Shown one piece after another: positions 33,866-43,473 of a DNA stretch of 64,000 bases. The stretch is from positions 62,001 to 126,000 of the forward strand of contig JAQVCS010000004.1 of NCBI GenBank assembly GCA_028689675.1. Reading direction: 5' to 3'. A model generated the notes under the pieces. It saw nothing but the letters and a program-made list of their open reading frames with translations, was not told where the DNA came from and ran no database searches. Positions within the stretch are counted from its first letter, which is position 1. Every line of letters starts with the position of its first letter. The translations under genes were made by a program, and so were the position numbers. Source of the DNA: Desulfovibrionaceae bacterium (lineage in GTDB: Bacteria; Desulfobacterota; Desulfovibrionia; Desulfovibrionales; Desulfovibrionaceae).

Positions 33866-36469
33866 CTAGCCTTGCTTTGTGGCCGCAGGCTTTGCCGCCG
33901 CACCTACCGCAATTTTGGGGCTTGTGCCCTGTGCCATGCTGTTTTCTGCCGCAGCAGATTTTGCCGCCGTGCTGGGAACACTACCCTCTTGAGCCGCAGT
34001 GGATGCTGCTATACTTCCCGTGCCCGCCTGTGCCTCTTGGGCAGCCTGCGCTGGGCTGGACGCCGCCCCCTGCACCGCGCCAGACGATGCTGCATTTGCC
34101 CCAGTGCCAGCCAAAGCCTTTGCGCCCGCCGCAGTATTAGCCTGAGCTAGCGTGCCCGCCGCAGCCTTGGGGCTGCTACCCTCTTGCGCCCCCTGCGCAA
34201 TGCTGTTGTCTACCGCAGCAGGCTTTGCCGCCGCGCTGGAGCTTACAGGGGCTTTTTCAGCGGGTTTTTCCCCCTCTGCCCCCGGCTTGATAGCGGCAGG
34301 GTAGGCTATGCGCTGGTGGAAAATGCCCGTTAAAATACGCACAAAACCTTCACTTAAGCGGTGCAAATCTTTGAAGGTCAATTCCGATTCGTCCAATTGC
34401 CCTTCCGAGAAAATACCCTTGATAATGCCATCAATATGGCTTTGAATACGCGCTGGCGTAGGGTCAGACAAAGTGCGGCTAGAGGCTTCTACCGCATCGG
34501 CCAGCATAATAATGGCCGCCTCCTTGGTTTGCGGGCGGGGGCCGGGGTAGCAATAATCAGATTCCCGCGGCGATTCGCCCAATTGTATAGCCTTTTGATA
34601 AAAATAGCGTACCGAGCGCGTGCCGTGGTGCTGCCGTATAACATCAATAATTTCCTGCCCCAGCTTGTACTTTTCGGCCAGTTCTGTGCCCTTTTTAACG
34701 TGTGAAATAATCACAAGGGCACTCATGGAAGGTGCAAGTTTATCGTGCTTGTTTTCCCCGCCAAATTGGTTTTCTATAAAATAAAGCGGGTATTGCATTT
34801 TGCCCACGTCATGATACAGGGCTGCCACCTTGCAGAGCATAGAATTTGCCCCCACGGCCTTGGCGCCAGCCTCGACCATATTGGCCACCACCAGCGAATG
34901 ATGATATGTGCCGGGCATGTTGACCATTAATTCCTGCATCAAAGGGTGGTCAAGGCTCATCAATTCCATCAGCCTAAAGCGCGTGGTATAGCCAAAAAGC
35001 ATTTCAAGCACAGGGCTGAGGGCAAAGAGCGAAAGTAAAGAAAATATAGCGCTTGCGCATACCGCAGCCATTTGCAGCGGCAGCAAGTTCCACTCTTCCT
35101 GCCCCAAAAGCACAGCCCCTACCAAAAAGAGCACCTGAAAGCCAGCCAGCGGGAAAATACTCAGCACCACATCCTGGCGGCTTTGTGCCCTGCCCACCAG
35201 CCACGTTATGAGCATGGCAGAAAGGAAATGGAACAGAAAAATCTGTATTTCCCCACCAAAAATCATGGCGTAAAAAAAGGCAAGCAAAAGGCTGATAGTT
35301 AAATAGCGTCTGGCGGCAAAAACCATGGCCACCAAGCCCACCGCCGCCGCAATGGGGTATGAATAGCTGACCAATTGCATCAGATCGTGGTTATCACTGG
35401 CCGCAGCAGACAAAAAGCAAATTTTTGCCCCAATGCAGCCAAAGACCAGTACGCAGGAAATAAGCACCAAATCTTTATTGCGCAGCGGCCTGCCCAAGCG
35501 CCCGCTGGGTGTCATAAAAAAGCCAGAGCCCAGAAAAACAGCAAATAAAAAAACACCGCCCGTCAGCCACAGGTGCATAAAGTCACCCATGGTATTGTGC
35601 AAGGCTTGCAGCTTGATTTGCTGCTCACGGCTTACCCTGTCGCCCTTGCGCACCACCAGCTCACCTTTTTGAATCTGGTAATACACGGCATCCACGGTTT
35701 CGGCTGCGCTTTGTGCACGCATCAAGGTAGCTTCACGGTTTAAGGTGAGCGAGGCTGGCATGGTTGTGGTCAGCAGCACATTAATAGCGCGGCGCATTTG
35801 CGGGTCAAGAGAATTTTCGGTGCGCATTCTGTTAGAAAGTTCGGTGAGGTAGGTTTGCACATCGGGCAAATCTGCAATATCAGAATGCAAGATTTCTGTA
35901 TCACTATCAAGGTTATGAATAATAACCCCAGCACGGTCAATGCGCGCTGTGCGTATGTCGCTCACCAGGCCTTTTGCCAATTCTTTACGAATGCTGGGCA
36001 AAAGGCTTTGGACATATTTTTGCGTCTCGCTTTTGGCCAATTGGGGAAAGACCTCATCGGCAAGCTCTTTTGTCAGTTCCCCGCGCAGGCGCTCCAGTGC
36101 TGAAGGGCTGCCTTGTTTTTGGCCATCATTCAGCTCACGAAAGACAGCCATAATTTTTTGATGAAAAGCGCTGTAGGGCTCAAAGCTTAGGTCATAGACC
36201 TGTGGCTGCAGCATCATCACCTGCTTGCGGCGGGCGGCGGTTGCCTGAGCATCCATCACCAGCAAATCGCGGTCGGCAATCACATCACGCTCTGCCACTT
36301 GCCCAGCCACATACACGCGGCTTTCCCCGCGCAAGTTCACACCCACCAGCACAGCTATACCCAGCAAGCAAACCAGCATCACCAGCATGCCAAGGCGGCA
36401 GCAGCGATGCTCGCGCCAAATAAAGGCAAGGCTTGCATTGGCAGGAATATTACTTTTCTGTTCTATCAT
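33866..36469 (-). CDS. pgpH: 7TM-HD phosphohydrolase, PgpH-type (c-di-AMP phosphodiesterase family)
   Basis: About 867 residues. One N-terminal TM segment (about 28-48), an extracytoplasmic 7TMR-HDED domain, seven TM segments (about 300-500), then an HD domain with GTYHHSLVVANMVEAGAKAV and ALYHDVGKMQYP holding the HD residues. PgpH of Listeria hydrolyses c-di-AMP. Unusual: the last 140 or so residues are an Ala/Gly/Ser-rich low-complexity tail with near-repeats (QGAQEGSSPKAAAG, TAAQEGSVPSTAAK). I take the ATG at 36469; a TTG start at 36481 is weaker. It overlaps the phoH 3' end. Confidence 0.88.
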   Translation of the reverse strand: MIEQKSNIPANASLAFIWREHRCCRLGMLVMLVCLLGIAVLVGVNLRGESRVYVAGQVAERDVIADRDLLVMDAQATAARRKQVMMLQPQVYDLSFEPYSAFHQKIMAVFRELNDGQKQGSPSALERLRGELTKELADEVFPQLAKSETQKYVQSLLPSIRKELAKGLVSDIRTARIDRAGVIIHNLDSDTEILHSDIADLPDVQTYLTELSNRMRTENSLDPQMRRAINVLLTTTMPASLTLNREATLMRAQSAAETVDAVYYQIQKGELVVRKGDRVSREQQIKLQALHNTMGDFMHLWLTGGVFLFAVFLGSGFFMTPSGRLGRPLRNKDLVLISCVLVFGCIGAKICFLSAAASDNHDLMQLVSYSYPIAAAVGLVAMVFAARRYLTISLLLAFFYAMIFGGEIQIFLFHFLSAMLITWLVGRAQSRQDVVLSIFPLAGFQVLFLVGAVLLGQEEWNLLPLQMAAVCASAIFSLLSLFALSPVLEMLFGYTTRFRLMELMSLDHPLMQELMVNMPGTYHHSLVVANMVEAGAKAVGANSMLCKVAALYHDVGKMQYPLYFIENQFGGENKHDKLAPSMSALVIISHVKKGTELAEKYKLGQEIIDVIRQHHGTRSVRYFYQKAIQLGESPRESDYCYPGPRPQTKEAAIIMLADAVEASSRTLSDPTPARIQSHIDGIIKGIFSEGQLDESELTFKDLHRLSEGFVRILTGIFHQRIAYPAAIKPGAEGEKPAEKAPVSSSAAAKPAAVDNSIAQGAQEGSSPKAAAGTLAQANTAAGAKALAGTGANAASSGAVQGAASSPAQAAQEAQAGTGSIAASTAAQEGSVPSTAAKSAAAENSMAQGTSPKIAVGAAAKPAATKQG

Positions 36470-37436
36470 AGGCCGATACAATAGCGCCCACCAAGGGGTG
36501 ACGCACTACGTCCTCTTTTGAAAAAAGATTAAAGCCAATAGCTGGCACTGCACGCAATAGTTGCAGGGCATGTACAAGCCCAGAGCGGGAACGCGGGTCT
36601 GCATTGCCCTGCACGGGCAGGTCTATTTGCGAAATATCACCCGTTATCACAACGCGAGAGCCAAAACCCATGCGCGTAAGAAACATCTTCATTTGCTCAT
36701 GCGTGGTGTTTTGCGCTTCATCCAGAATAATAAAGGCGTCATTCAGGGTGCGCCCGCGCATAAAAGCCAGAGGGGCAATTTCAATAATGCCTGTTTCCAT
36801 CATGCCCGCCACTTTGACCTGCGGCATCATATCATACAAGGCATCATATAAAGGGCGCAAATAGGGGTTGACCTTTTCTGCCAAATCACCGGGCAAAAAA
36901 CCCAGCCTTTCCCCAGCTTCCACTGCGGGGCGGGTAAGAATAATGCGCTTTACCCTGTGCTGCTGCAACAAAGACAAGGCCATGGCAACGGCAAGGTAGG
37001 TTTTACCCGTGCCCGCAGGCCCCACGGCAAAAACCATTTCATGCTTTTGCAGCATTTCCAAATAGCTTTTTTGGGCAAGGTTGCGCGCTGTCACCGTTTT
37101 ATTGGGTGTGGTCACAAAAACAGCGTCGCGGTACACCTGCGCAATTTTCAGGCCAGGGTCTGCCTCAAGCATGCGGTAGGCGCGCACCATATCTTGCTGC
37201 GAAAGCGCTGCCCCTTGTTTAAGCAAGGTGTAGAGCTGCACAAACAGGTTGCACAAGCGTTGGCACACCTGCGGGCTTTCTGCCCTGATGGTCAGGCTGG
37301 CGCCTCGGTTAGAAAGCTCTGCCCCACTTGCCTGCTGCAAAAGCTGCAAATGAACATTATGCACGCCAAAAAGCACATTGGCTATGGCGGGTTCTTCAAA
37401 AGAAACAATTTCTGAATATAAAGTATGTGCTGCCAT
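36450..37436 (-). CDS. PhoH family ATPase
   Basis: 328 residues, with an N-terminal KH-like region and the PhoH P-loop domain: Walker A AVGPAGTGKTYLAVAM, then LTRPAVEAGERLGFLPGDL, Walker B FIILDEAQNTT, and GFGSRVVITGDISQIDLP. PhoH-like proteins probably act in RNA metabolism together with YbeY, which is encoded two genes downstream. Confidence 0.93.
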   Translation of the reverse strand: MAAHTLYSEIVSFEEPAIANVLFGVHNVHLQLLQQASGAELSNRGASLTIRAESPQVCQRLCNLFVQLYTLLKQGAALSQQDMVRAYRMLEADPGLKIAQVYRDAVFVTTPNKTVTARNLAQKSYLEMLQKHEMVFAVGPAGTGKTYLAVAMALSLLQQHRVKRIILTRPAVEAGERLGFLPGDLAEKVNPYLRPLYDALYDMMPQVKVAGMMETGIIEIAPLAFMRGRTLNDAFIILDEAQNTTHEQMKMFLTRMGFGSRVVITGDISQIDLPVQGNADPRSRSGLVHALQLLRAVPAIGFNLFSKEDVVRHPLVGAIVSAYDRTEK

Positions 37437-37518
37437 GTGCTCACGGTTAGCGCATTTTTATGCCGCTGTCTATGTGTAAGAAAGCCTTCTGTAAAGACTT
37501 GCCCCATCTCTTTCATAA

Positions 37519-37555
37519 AAAAAGGCCACACTGCACAAAAAACAGCGTGGCCTTT
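37519..37555 (-). terminator. Terminator downstream of gltX
   Basis: On the minus strand AAAGGCCACGCTG pairs with CAGTGTGGCCTTT, then a T run. It lies between gltX and phoH, and the phoH transcript starts beyond it. Confidence 0.75.
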
Positions 37556-37572
37556 GCAAAAAAAGTATTCCC

Positions 37573-38967
37573 TTACAGGTTTACTGCACGCTCAAGGCGA
37601 GCCAGCGTTTCTGCCTTCCCTAAAATGGTCATGACATCAGGCAGGTGAGGGCCGCCCAAATAGCCCAGCAAAGCCACACGCATGGGGGGGCCAACCTGCT
37701 TGAATTTCAAACTGTTTTGCTCAACATAGTCATGCATGATTTTTTCTAGGGTAGCCGTGTCGCCAAAATCGGCCTCGGCATAGGCAAGGCGCAGGGCGGC
37801 AAGGTGCTGGCGGCCTTCTTCTGTTAATGCTTTTTTCACGCCAGCCTCAGCATAGCTGAGCTGCTCTGCGCTGATAAGCAGGGGGCGGAAGGCTTCAGCC
37901 AATTCTTTCAAATTGCTGGCACGTTCGCGGAACAAAGAGGCCATTTTTTCCACTAAGGCTTTGTCTACCGTGCCAAAGCCAGCCTTTTCCACAAAGGGCA
38001 GCAGCAATTCTGTTAATTCTGGCAAAGGCAAGGTGCGCATATAATGGGCATTGAGCCATTGCAGCTTGTCTGGGTCAAAGGCAGCGGCAGAGGCATTCAT
38101 ATTATTGCCGTCAAAGAGCTTGACCAATTCTTCCAGCGTAAAAATTTCCTGATCACCATGCGACCAGCCAAGGCGCACCAAGTAATTGACCAGAGCCTGC
38201 GGCAACAGACCGTCATCTTGATATTCAATAACCGCGCGGGCACCATGGCGCTTGGAAAGTTTTTGCTTATCTGGCCCCAAAATCATGGGCACATGCCCAA
38301 AAATAGGCACGGGCAAGCCCAAAGCCTGATAAATAAGAATCTGCTTTGGCGTGTTGGAAACATGATCATCCCCGCGAATAACGTGCGTGATGCCCATTTC
38401 ATAATCGTCTACCACCACAGCCATATTATAGGTAGGCATGCCGTCGGCACGGCGAATGACCATGTCATCCAATTCGCTAACATCAACAGCAATAGTGCCC
38501 TTTACCATGTCATTAAATACTACTTTGCCCGTTAGCGGGGCTTTTAGACGCACACAATGCCCCTCGCCCGCCCCCACATTGCGCGTACGGCACTGGCCAT
38601 TATAGCGCGGCTTCAAGCCTTTGGCGCGGGCTTCTTCGCGCATGGCATCCACTTCTTCTGGCGTGCACGAGCACCAATAGGCATGGCCATTTTCCAACAG
38701 CTTATCCACATAGCTGTTATACAAAGCCGTGCGCTGGGTCTGATAGTTCAAATCGCCATCCCAATCCAGCCCCAGCCAGCGCATGGAAGCAAGAATGGAA
38801 TCAGTATATTCCTGCTTAGAACGCTCAAGGTCTGTATCTTCAATGCGCAGGTGGTAATCTCCACCAAAATGACGCGCCAAAAGCCAGCAAAAAATAGCCG
38901 TGCGCGCGCCACCAATATGCAAATGCCCCGTAGGGCTGGGTGCAAAACGAGTAACAACTTTTGCCAT
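37573..38967 (-). CDS. gltX: Glutamate--tRNA ligase
   Basis: Class I synthetase, 464 residues. HIGH motif in RFAPSPTGHLHIGGART, and the KMSKS equivalent KLSKRHGA. The zinc cysteines of the SWIM-like region appear as YWCSCTPEEVD. AAGGA 7 bases before the ATG at 38967 sets the start, and the 12 upstream in-frame codons are excluded. The presence of GatB in this genome is consistent with Glu-tRNA(Gln) transamidation. Confidence 0.95.
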   Translation of the reverse strand: MAKVVTRFAPSPTGHLHIGGARTAIFCWLLARHFGGDYHLRIEDTDLERSKQEYTDSILASMRWLGLDWDGDLNYQTQRTALYNSYVDKLLENGHAYWCSCTPEEVDAMREEARAKGLKPRYNGQCRTRNVGAGEGHCVRLKAPLTGKVVFNDMVKGTIAVDVSELDDMVIRRADGMPTYNMAVVVDDYEMGITHVIRGDDHVSNTPKQILIYQALGLPVPIFGHVPMILGPDKQKLSKRHGARAVIEYQDDGLLPQALVNYLVRLGWSHGDQEIFTLEELVKLFDGNNMNASAAAFDPDKLQWLNAHYMRTLPLPELTELLLPFVEKAGFGTVDKALVEKMASLFRERASNLKELAEAFRPLLISAEQLSYAEAGVKKALTEEGRQHLAALRLAYAEADFGDTATLEKIMHDYVEQNSLKFKQVGPPMRVALLGYLGGPHLPDVMTILGKAETLARLERAVNL

Positions 38968-39019
38968 GATAGTATCCTTACAAAAAAATCGCAGGGCTGG
39001 CACGCTGGCCTGCCCCTGT

Positions 39020-39244
39020 TTACACGACAGCTTCTACCTTGGTGACGCCATCAACCATTTTAACCAGAGTTTTTTCTACCAGTGATTTAAGCGTTTGCTG
39101 CTGATGCGGACAGCCTTTGCAATGCCCTTGCAGGCGCACACGCACTACACCTTCAGGGCTACATTCCACTAATTCAATATTGCCGCCATCTTGTTGTAAA
39201 ATGGGGCGTATCAGCGCCAGCGCGTTTTCTACCTGCTCTTGCAT
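39020..39244 (-). CDS. NifU C-terminal domain (Nfu-type) iron-sulfur scaffold
   Basis: 74 residues starting MQEQVENALALIRPILQQDG. The Nfu motif is CKGCP, with typical GGNIELVE and VRLQGHCKGCP. Delivers Fe-S clusters to apo-proteins in the cytoplasm. AAGGAG 7-8 bases before this ATG excludes the longer frame. It lies 52 bases upstream of gltX and may be co-transcribed with it. Confidence 0.9.
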   Translation of the reverse strand: MQEQVENALALIRPILQQDGGNIELVECSPEGVVRVRLQGHCKGCPHQQQTLKSLVEKTLVKMVDGVTKVEAVV

Positions 39245-39383
39245 GGGGCATCTCCTTAAAAGTAAGTTCATCGTTGTTACGAGCCTGCCATTATAATGTC
39301 AAGCAAGCGACATGCATAGCCCTTGATTCCACAGAATAAAAAGCGTAGCCTGCCAACGTATCGTTTAACTTTGTGAGGCAGTC

Positions 39384-40403
39384 ATGATTAATTTAAAAAA
39401 TCGCCATTTCTTAAAGCTTCTCGATTTCACACCCGAAGAAATAACATATTTGCTTGCCCTTGCCGCCCGCCTGAAGCATGACAAAAGACATCATTGTGAA
39501 ATTCCCTACCTGACAGGGAAAAATATTGCTTTACTCTTTGCTAAAGATTCCACCCGCACGCGCTGCTCTTTTGAAGTAGCCGCGCATGACCAAGGGGCGC
39601 ACACCACCTATTTGGGGCCTTCTGGCTCGCAAGTGGGCAAAAAAGAATCTATGGCAGACACAGCCCGTGTGCTGTGCCGCATGTTTGACGGCATTGAATA
39701 CCGCGGTTTTGAGCAAAATATTGTGGAAGAATTGGCGCGCTATTCAAGTGTGCCCGTGTGGAATGGCCTAACCAATGAATTTCACCCCACACAAATTCTT
39801 GCCGATTTTCTTACCATGCAAGAGCATAACCCGCAGGGCAAGCGCCTGCAAGACACCACCTTTGCCTACCTTGGCGATGCCCGTTATAATATGGGCAATT
39901 CTTTAATGATAGGTGCCGCAAAAATGGGTATGAATTTCCGCTCTGTTGCCCCTGCTGCCTACCAGACCTCGCCCGAAATTGTGGCGCAGGCACAGGCTAT
40001 TGCCAGCCAGACAGGTGCCAGCATCAGCGTGACCGATTCTGTTGAAGAAGGCGTGAAGGGCTGCGACTACCTGTATACTGATGTGTGGGTTTCTATGGGC
40101 GAGCCTGCCGCCGTGTGGGAAGAACGCATTGCCGCCCTGCTGCCCTACCAAATAAATGCAAAGGTCATGAAAATGACTGGCCAGCCCTGCTGCAAATTTT
40201 TACACTGCCTGCCTGCTTTCCATAACCGCCAAACCACCACTGGGGAAGAAATTTACCAGAAGTTTGGCATAGACGCTATGGAAGTGAACGACGAGGTTTT
40301 TGAATCTCCTGCCAATATCGCCTTTGATGAAGCTGAAAACCGCATGCATACCATTAAAGCTGTTATGGTAGCCACATTGACAGATTTGCTGCCGCAACTG
40401 TAA
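39384..40403 (+). CDS. argF: Ornithine carbamoyltransferase
   Basis: Forms citrulline from ornithine and carbamoyl phosphate in arginine synthesis. 339 residues, with the carbamoyl-phosphate loop [19 protein letters not shown] and [16 protein letters not shown] as the ornithine/catalytic Cys segment. Starts [19 protein letters not shown], typical for ArgF. An IS200-family element lies just downstream. Confidence 0.95.
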   Translation: MINLKNRHFLKLLDFTPEEITYLLALAARLKHDKRHHCEIPYLTGKNIALLFAKDSTRTRCSFEVAAHDQGAHTTYLGPSGSQVGKKESMADTARVLCRMFDGIEYRGFEQNIVEELARYSSVPVWNGLTNEFHPTQILADFLTMQEHNPQGKRLQDTTFAYLGDARYNMGNSLMIGAAKMGMNFRSVAPAAYQTSPEIVAQAQAIASQTGASISVTDSVEEGVKGCDYLYTDVWVSMGEPAAVWEERIAALLPYQINAKVMKMTGQPCCKFLHCLPAFHNRQTTTGEEIYQKFGIDAMEVNDEVFESPANIAFDEAENRMHTIKAVMVATLTDLLPQL

Positions 40404-40429
40404 GAAACACAAAGAAAAATCACAAACCA

Positions 40430-41133
40430 CCCCTTTGAGGGGTGGTTTGCTTTAGCCCTATAAGGGCTTGTTGCCGACCGCGCCTAAAGACGCTGACTTT
40501 CTCTTCGTTCAAGCCGTATTGTCGTTGCCGCTTTTGCTACCCCTGAAGGGGTATTTGTATTGCTGGCTTACCCCTAAAGGGGTCTTCATACTCTTTAACG
40601 CTTAATTTATCTCGTATAATGTCAGCCCGTTCCTGCTCTTGAATGTATTTTTTTATCGTTGCCTCATTAAGACCAACTGTGCTGACATAGTACCCTTCTG
40701 ACCAGAAGTGCCGATTACCAAACTTATATTTTAAATTTGCATGGGCATCGAACATCATAAGGGCACTTTTTCCCTTCAAATACCCCATAAAACTTGAGAA
40801 ACTTATCTTTGGCGGAATACTCACCAGCATATGCACATGATCGGGCATAAGATGCCCTTCCAGTATTTCTACCCCTTTGTAATTGCACAACTGTCTCAAA
40901 ATTTTTCCCAAACTCTCACGGTATTGATTGTAAATTATTTTCCTTCTATACTTAGGTGTGAAGACAAGATGATACTTGCACAGCCATTTGGTGTGCGAGA
41001 GGCTAGATTCTTTCTTTGCCATAATAAAAACCGCCTTTTTGTAAAAATTGTAGTGGCTTGAACATCACTACAATAACAAAAAGGCGGTTTTTGGGCTATA
41101 AGCCCTGTCGCGCACCCGCATAGCGGGTGGTTT
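40430..41133. mobile_element. IS200/IS605-family insertion element
   Basis: Contains a single HUH transposase gene and hairpin-forming ends, without terminal inverted repeats of the classical type. Left side: AACCACCCCTTTGAGGGGTGGTT and GCCCTATAAGGGC. Right side: GGGCTATAAGCCC and ACCCGCATAGCGGGT. Exact ends are uncertain by a few bases. Its right edge coincides with the start of a cut phage tail gene, that is, with the proposed inversion breakpoint. Confidence 0.75.
40537..41022 (-). CDS. tnpA: IS200-type Y1 transposase
   Basis: 161 residues, complete. HUH motif in HLMPDHVHML (about residue 57-66), single catalytic tyrosine in ATIKKYIQEQE. LCKYHLVFTPKYRRKI and FGNRHFWSEGYYVSTVG are characteristic of IS200 TnpA, which transposes single-stranded DNA with help of the hairpin ends. 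No TnpB is present. Confidence 0.95.
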   Translation of the reverse strand: MAKKESSLSHTKWLCKYHLVFTPKYRRKIIYNQYRESLGKILRQLCNYKGVEILEGHLMPDHVHMLVSIPPKISFSSFMGYLKGKSALMMFDAHANLKYKFGNRHFWSEGYYVSTVGLNEATIKKYIQEQERADIIRDKLSVKEYEDPFRGKPAIQIPLQG

Positions 41134-42780
41134 TTGGTTGAAGCTGATACGCAGCTCCAACAGGCTAAAGCCTACAACTATACAAAAAGCCTCTACCAAG
41201 AAACAGATACAGCACGCATAGCCTTAGCCACCCGTAATAGCTTAGGTATGGCCAACGTAACGGCTGCCGACCTGATAGCCACGCCCATGCGCGCCCGCGC
41301 CTTTCGTCCTTACCCGCCTGCTGGGCTTGCCTTTAATGGCACATACCTTGCCGAAGAGATTGAAGGCGCAATAACGGTAAGCTGGAAGCACCGCGACCGC
41401 TGGGAACAAATAGACACGCTGGTGACGCAAAGCGAGGCCAATGTGGGCCCTGAAGAGGGCACAACCTATAACCTCAAGGTTTATGACGAAAATAATGTGC
41501 TGAAAAAGAACCTGACAGGGCTGACGGGCACAAGCTGGACGTGGGACACAGAAGCCAGCGATTGCGAGTTTTCTGCCATTACTAAAGTTGCTGTCACGGG
41601 CACAGTATATGGAACAAGCACCACGACCAGTGCGAAGCTGGAAACCTCTGCCTATGCAGGAGATATTGAATTAGCATGGGTATTTCATTCTTCTGCATTG
41701 ACAATTCCCGAAGGATATACCCTTCATGGCTCTGCACAGGGCACTGATGGCAGCAGCACGGTATATATTTCTCTCTTGCAACGTACAATCAGTGCTACTG
41801 GCACTTTGCCTGCCGAAACATTCACCCAAGCAAGTGCTGGCAATATGGGTGTACATCTCCAGCTTTGGCGCTTTGGGTCAGGAAACTTGACACTTTCTCC
41901 AGCAAGCACGCAAGTGCAGGATAGTGCTAGCTCGCGCAATATTGTCTGGCCTGCGCATATTGCCCCTGTTTCTTCTGCCAAAACGCTTATTGGCGGGGTC
42001 AGCACCTATGCCCATTCAGGCTATACGAAATGGACGGCATCTTCTGGTGAGATTATGAGCACCGTACAAGTATCAAATAATAGGCTTGTTTGTGGCACGG
42101 TTACACAAGCAGCACTAGGGGATGCCCTTGCTGGTTATTACCAATTTGATGACAGTGCCAGATTGATTGGCACAGCGGCAATTGCAGTGACACTGATACC
42201 GCCGCCTAATATTATTGTGCGTGAATATAACCGCAGCATTCGTGTAGAGCTGGAAGCCATGCGCGATGGCTATGCCAGTTGGCAAAAGTGGAATCACACA
42301 GTTACGCGGAAAAATGTTAAACCAGAAGCCCCCGTCAATTTGTTATTAGCGCACATGAGCGCGGGCACGGCCACAGGCAATGGCATCACCGCCAGCATTG
42401 ATGCCGAGGGCATTCTGACTTTGAATGGCACAGCCAGCGCAGTGAGTAATATCAAATATACTGGCGGCCTTGATATCAATGCCAGCCGCCCCAGCACATG
42501 GGATAGAGACAGCGTGTTGTATGAGGGCACAACAGCCTTAACCCTTGCCGTCACCGTGGTGGGGGGGACGTATAGCCTGCCCGAAGGTGTTACGGACTGC
42601 CTGAACATTACAACGCGCTACAGCACAGCAAGCATCTTTTTGAATGCCAAGCTGGGTGACGGCATCACAAGCATAAACGGTACTCCCGCAAGCCCTGTGA
42701 AAATGGGCGTCATTTACTTACGGACAGGGGTGGTGCTGGAAAATCTGCAATTGCGGCTTACGCTGCACGAGGGGCTGTGA
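41134..42780 (+). pseudogene. Phage tail-tip (J-like) protein, C-terminal half
   Basis: 548 codons with no proper start. The frame opens directly at the IS200 edge with L-V-E-A-D-T, and no ribosome site precedes it. It contains MRARAFRPYPPAGLAFNG, a linker typical of lambda-like tail-tip proteins, then fibronectin-like and Thr/Ala-rich receptor-binding repeats (VTGTVYGTSTTTSAK). The residues before the IS edge correspond to the point where the N-terminal half at 54.0 kb is cut (LWL), so the two are probably one gene split by inversion. Unlikely to be translated as it stands. Confidence 0.75.
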
Positions 42781-42980
42781 TGAATAAAAATCAGGGGCAA
42801 GCAGACAGCAGCGGCATGGTGGGGGCTGGTGTGCCCTTTAACCGCATTCGCCGCATTACTGGCTATCTGGTGGGCGATGTGAACAAACGCTTTAACAATG
42901 CCAAGCGTGCTGAAGAGCGCGAGCGGGTGAGACACGCCTTTAGGCTGGGGCAGGCCGAAGCAGAACAGACGGCACATTGA
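42780..42980 (+). CDS. Small phage protein downstream of the tail-tip gene
   Basis: 66 residues; the ATG overlaps the tail gene stop (TGATG). FNRIRRITGYLVGDVNKRFN and NAKRAEERERVRH recall the C-terminal glycyl-radical region of anaerobic ribonucleotide reductases (R-x-T-G-Y-L ... N-x-x-K-x-E), a resemblance that has led to odd annotations of such phage genes. No catalytic residues are kept, so I regard it as a tail-associated protein of unknown role. Its stop codon lies within the -35 of the antisense promoter. Confidence 0.55.
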   Translation: MNKNQGQADSSGMVGAGVPFNRIRRITGYLVGDVNKRFNNAKRAEERERVRHAFRLGQAEAEQTAH

Positions 42981-43005
42981 CAAGGTGAGCAGATGGCTCT
43001 ATATA
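42977..43005 (+). promoter_or_regulatory. Consensus promoter of the antitoxin RNA, locus 1
   Basis: TTGACA, exactly 17 bases, TATATA. It points toward the 3' end of the 28-residue membrane peptide gene on the other strand and precedes no protein gene. Confidence 0.75.
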
Positions 43006-43011
43006 AAAAGG

Positions 43012-43115
43012 GCGGTAAGTGTTCCACCACCTACCGCCCCACAGGGCAGTTCTTCGTGATTTTATTTCATCACAAGTTTTCCGCCCCGCTAGGAAGATTC
43101 AGTTCCTAGCGGGGC
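43012..43115 (+). ncRNA. Putative antitoxin RNA (par/RNAII-like), locus 1
   Basis: Would begin near 43012 with a hairpin (GGGCGGTA with TACCGCCC) and end at the shared hairpin 43083-43115, about 100 nt. Its CCGCCCC can pair with GGGGCGG in the peptide's mRNA leader. Inferred from promoter, hairpins and geometry only. Confidence 0.55.
43083..43115. terminator. Bidirectional terminator shared by toxin and antitoxin RNAs, locus 1
   Basis: A perfect 13-bp stem, GCCCCGCTAGGAA with TTCCTAGCGGGGC, and a 7-base loop. Convergent transcripts from both sides end here, as in the plasmid par (fst) locus. Confidence 0.75.
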
Positions 43116-43123
43116 AAACTTAT

Positions 43124-43210
43124 TTATAAACCCAAGAGGTTAACAATAAGAGCCACTAAGACGCCGCCAGTCACAACGACCAGCAGGTCTACGAGGAACT
43201 GCTTCCACAT
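43124..43210 (-). CDS. 28-residue Fst-like membrane peptide (putative type I toxin), locus 1
   Basis: Starts MWKQFLVDLLVVVTGG and ends ALIVNLLGL. One hydrophobic span with a polar N-terminus, as in Fst/Ldr-type toxins. AAAGGAGG lies 6 bases before the ATG and is closed in a CTCC-GAAA-GGAG tetraloop hairpin, which would limit translation. A minus-strand promoter (TTGACA, 17 bases, TTCAAT; 43317-43345) is present. Two near relatives lie at 53372 and 53729. Confidence 0.65.
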   Translation of the reverse strand: MWKQFLVDLLVVVTGGVLVALIVNLLGL

Positions 43211-43473
43211 AGGCACCCTCCTTTCGGAGAACTGCCCCGCCCCTGATTTAGCAGGGGGAAAGAGCAATGGCAAGCAGAGGATTGCCCCCGCGTAGAGTAA
43301 GGCACATTGCGGATACATTGAAAAAATAGTTAGTCATGTTGTCAAGGGCGGCTTCGCAAGGGGCTGCCCTTTATAATATGCTATCTTCCTGCTATGATTA
43401 AAAACACGAGAATAGTTTTTGCATTGCGCAAAAAATTAAAAGCCGTTAAGAAATAGGCCATAAAGGGGGGGAT

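Noticed and set aside
42780..42980. Annotation as ribonucleotide reductase
   Set aside because: Only a short C-terminal-like pattern is shared. 66 residues cannot hold the enzyme, and the gene sits in a tail operon.
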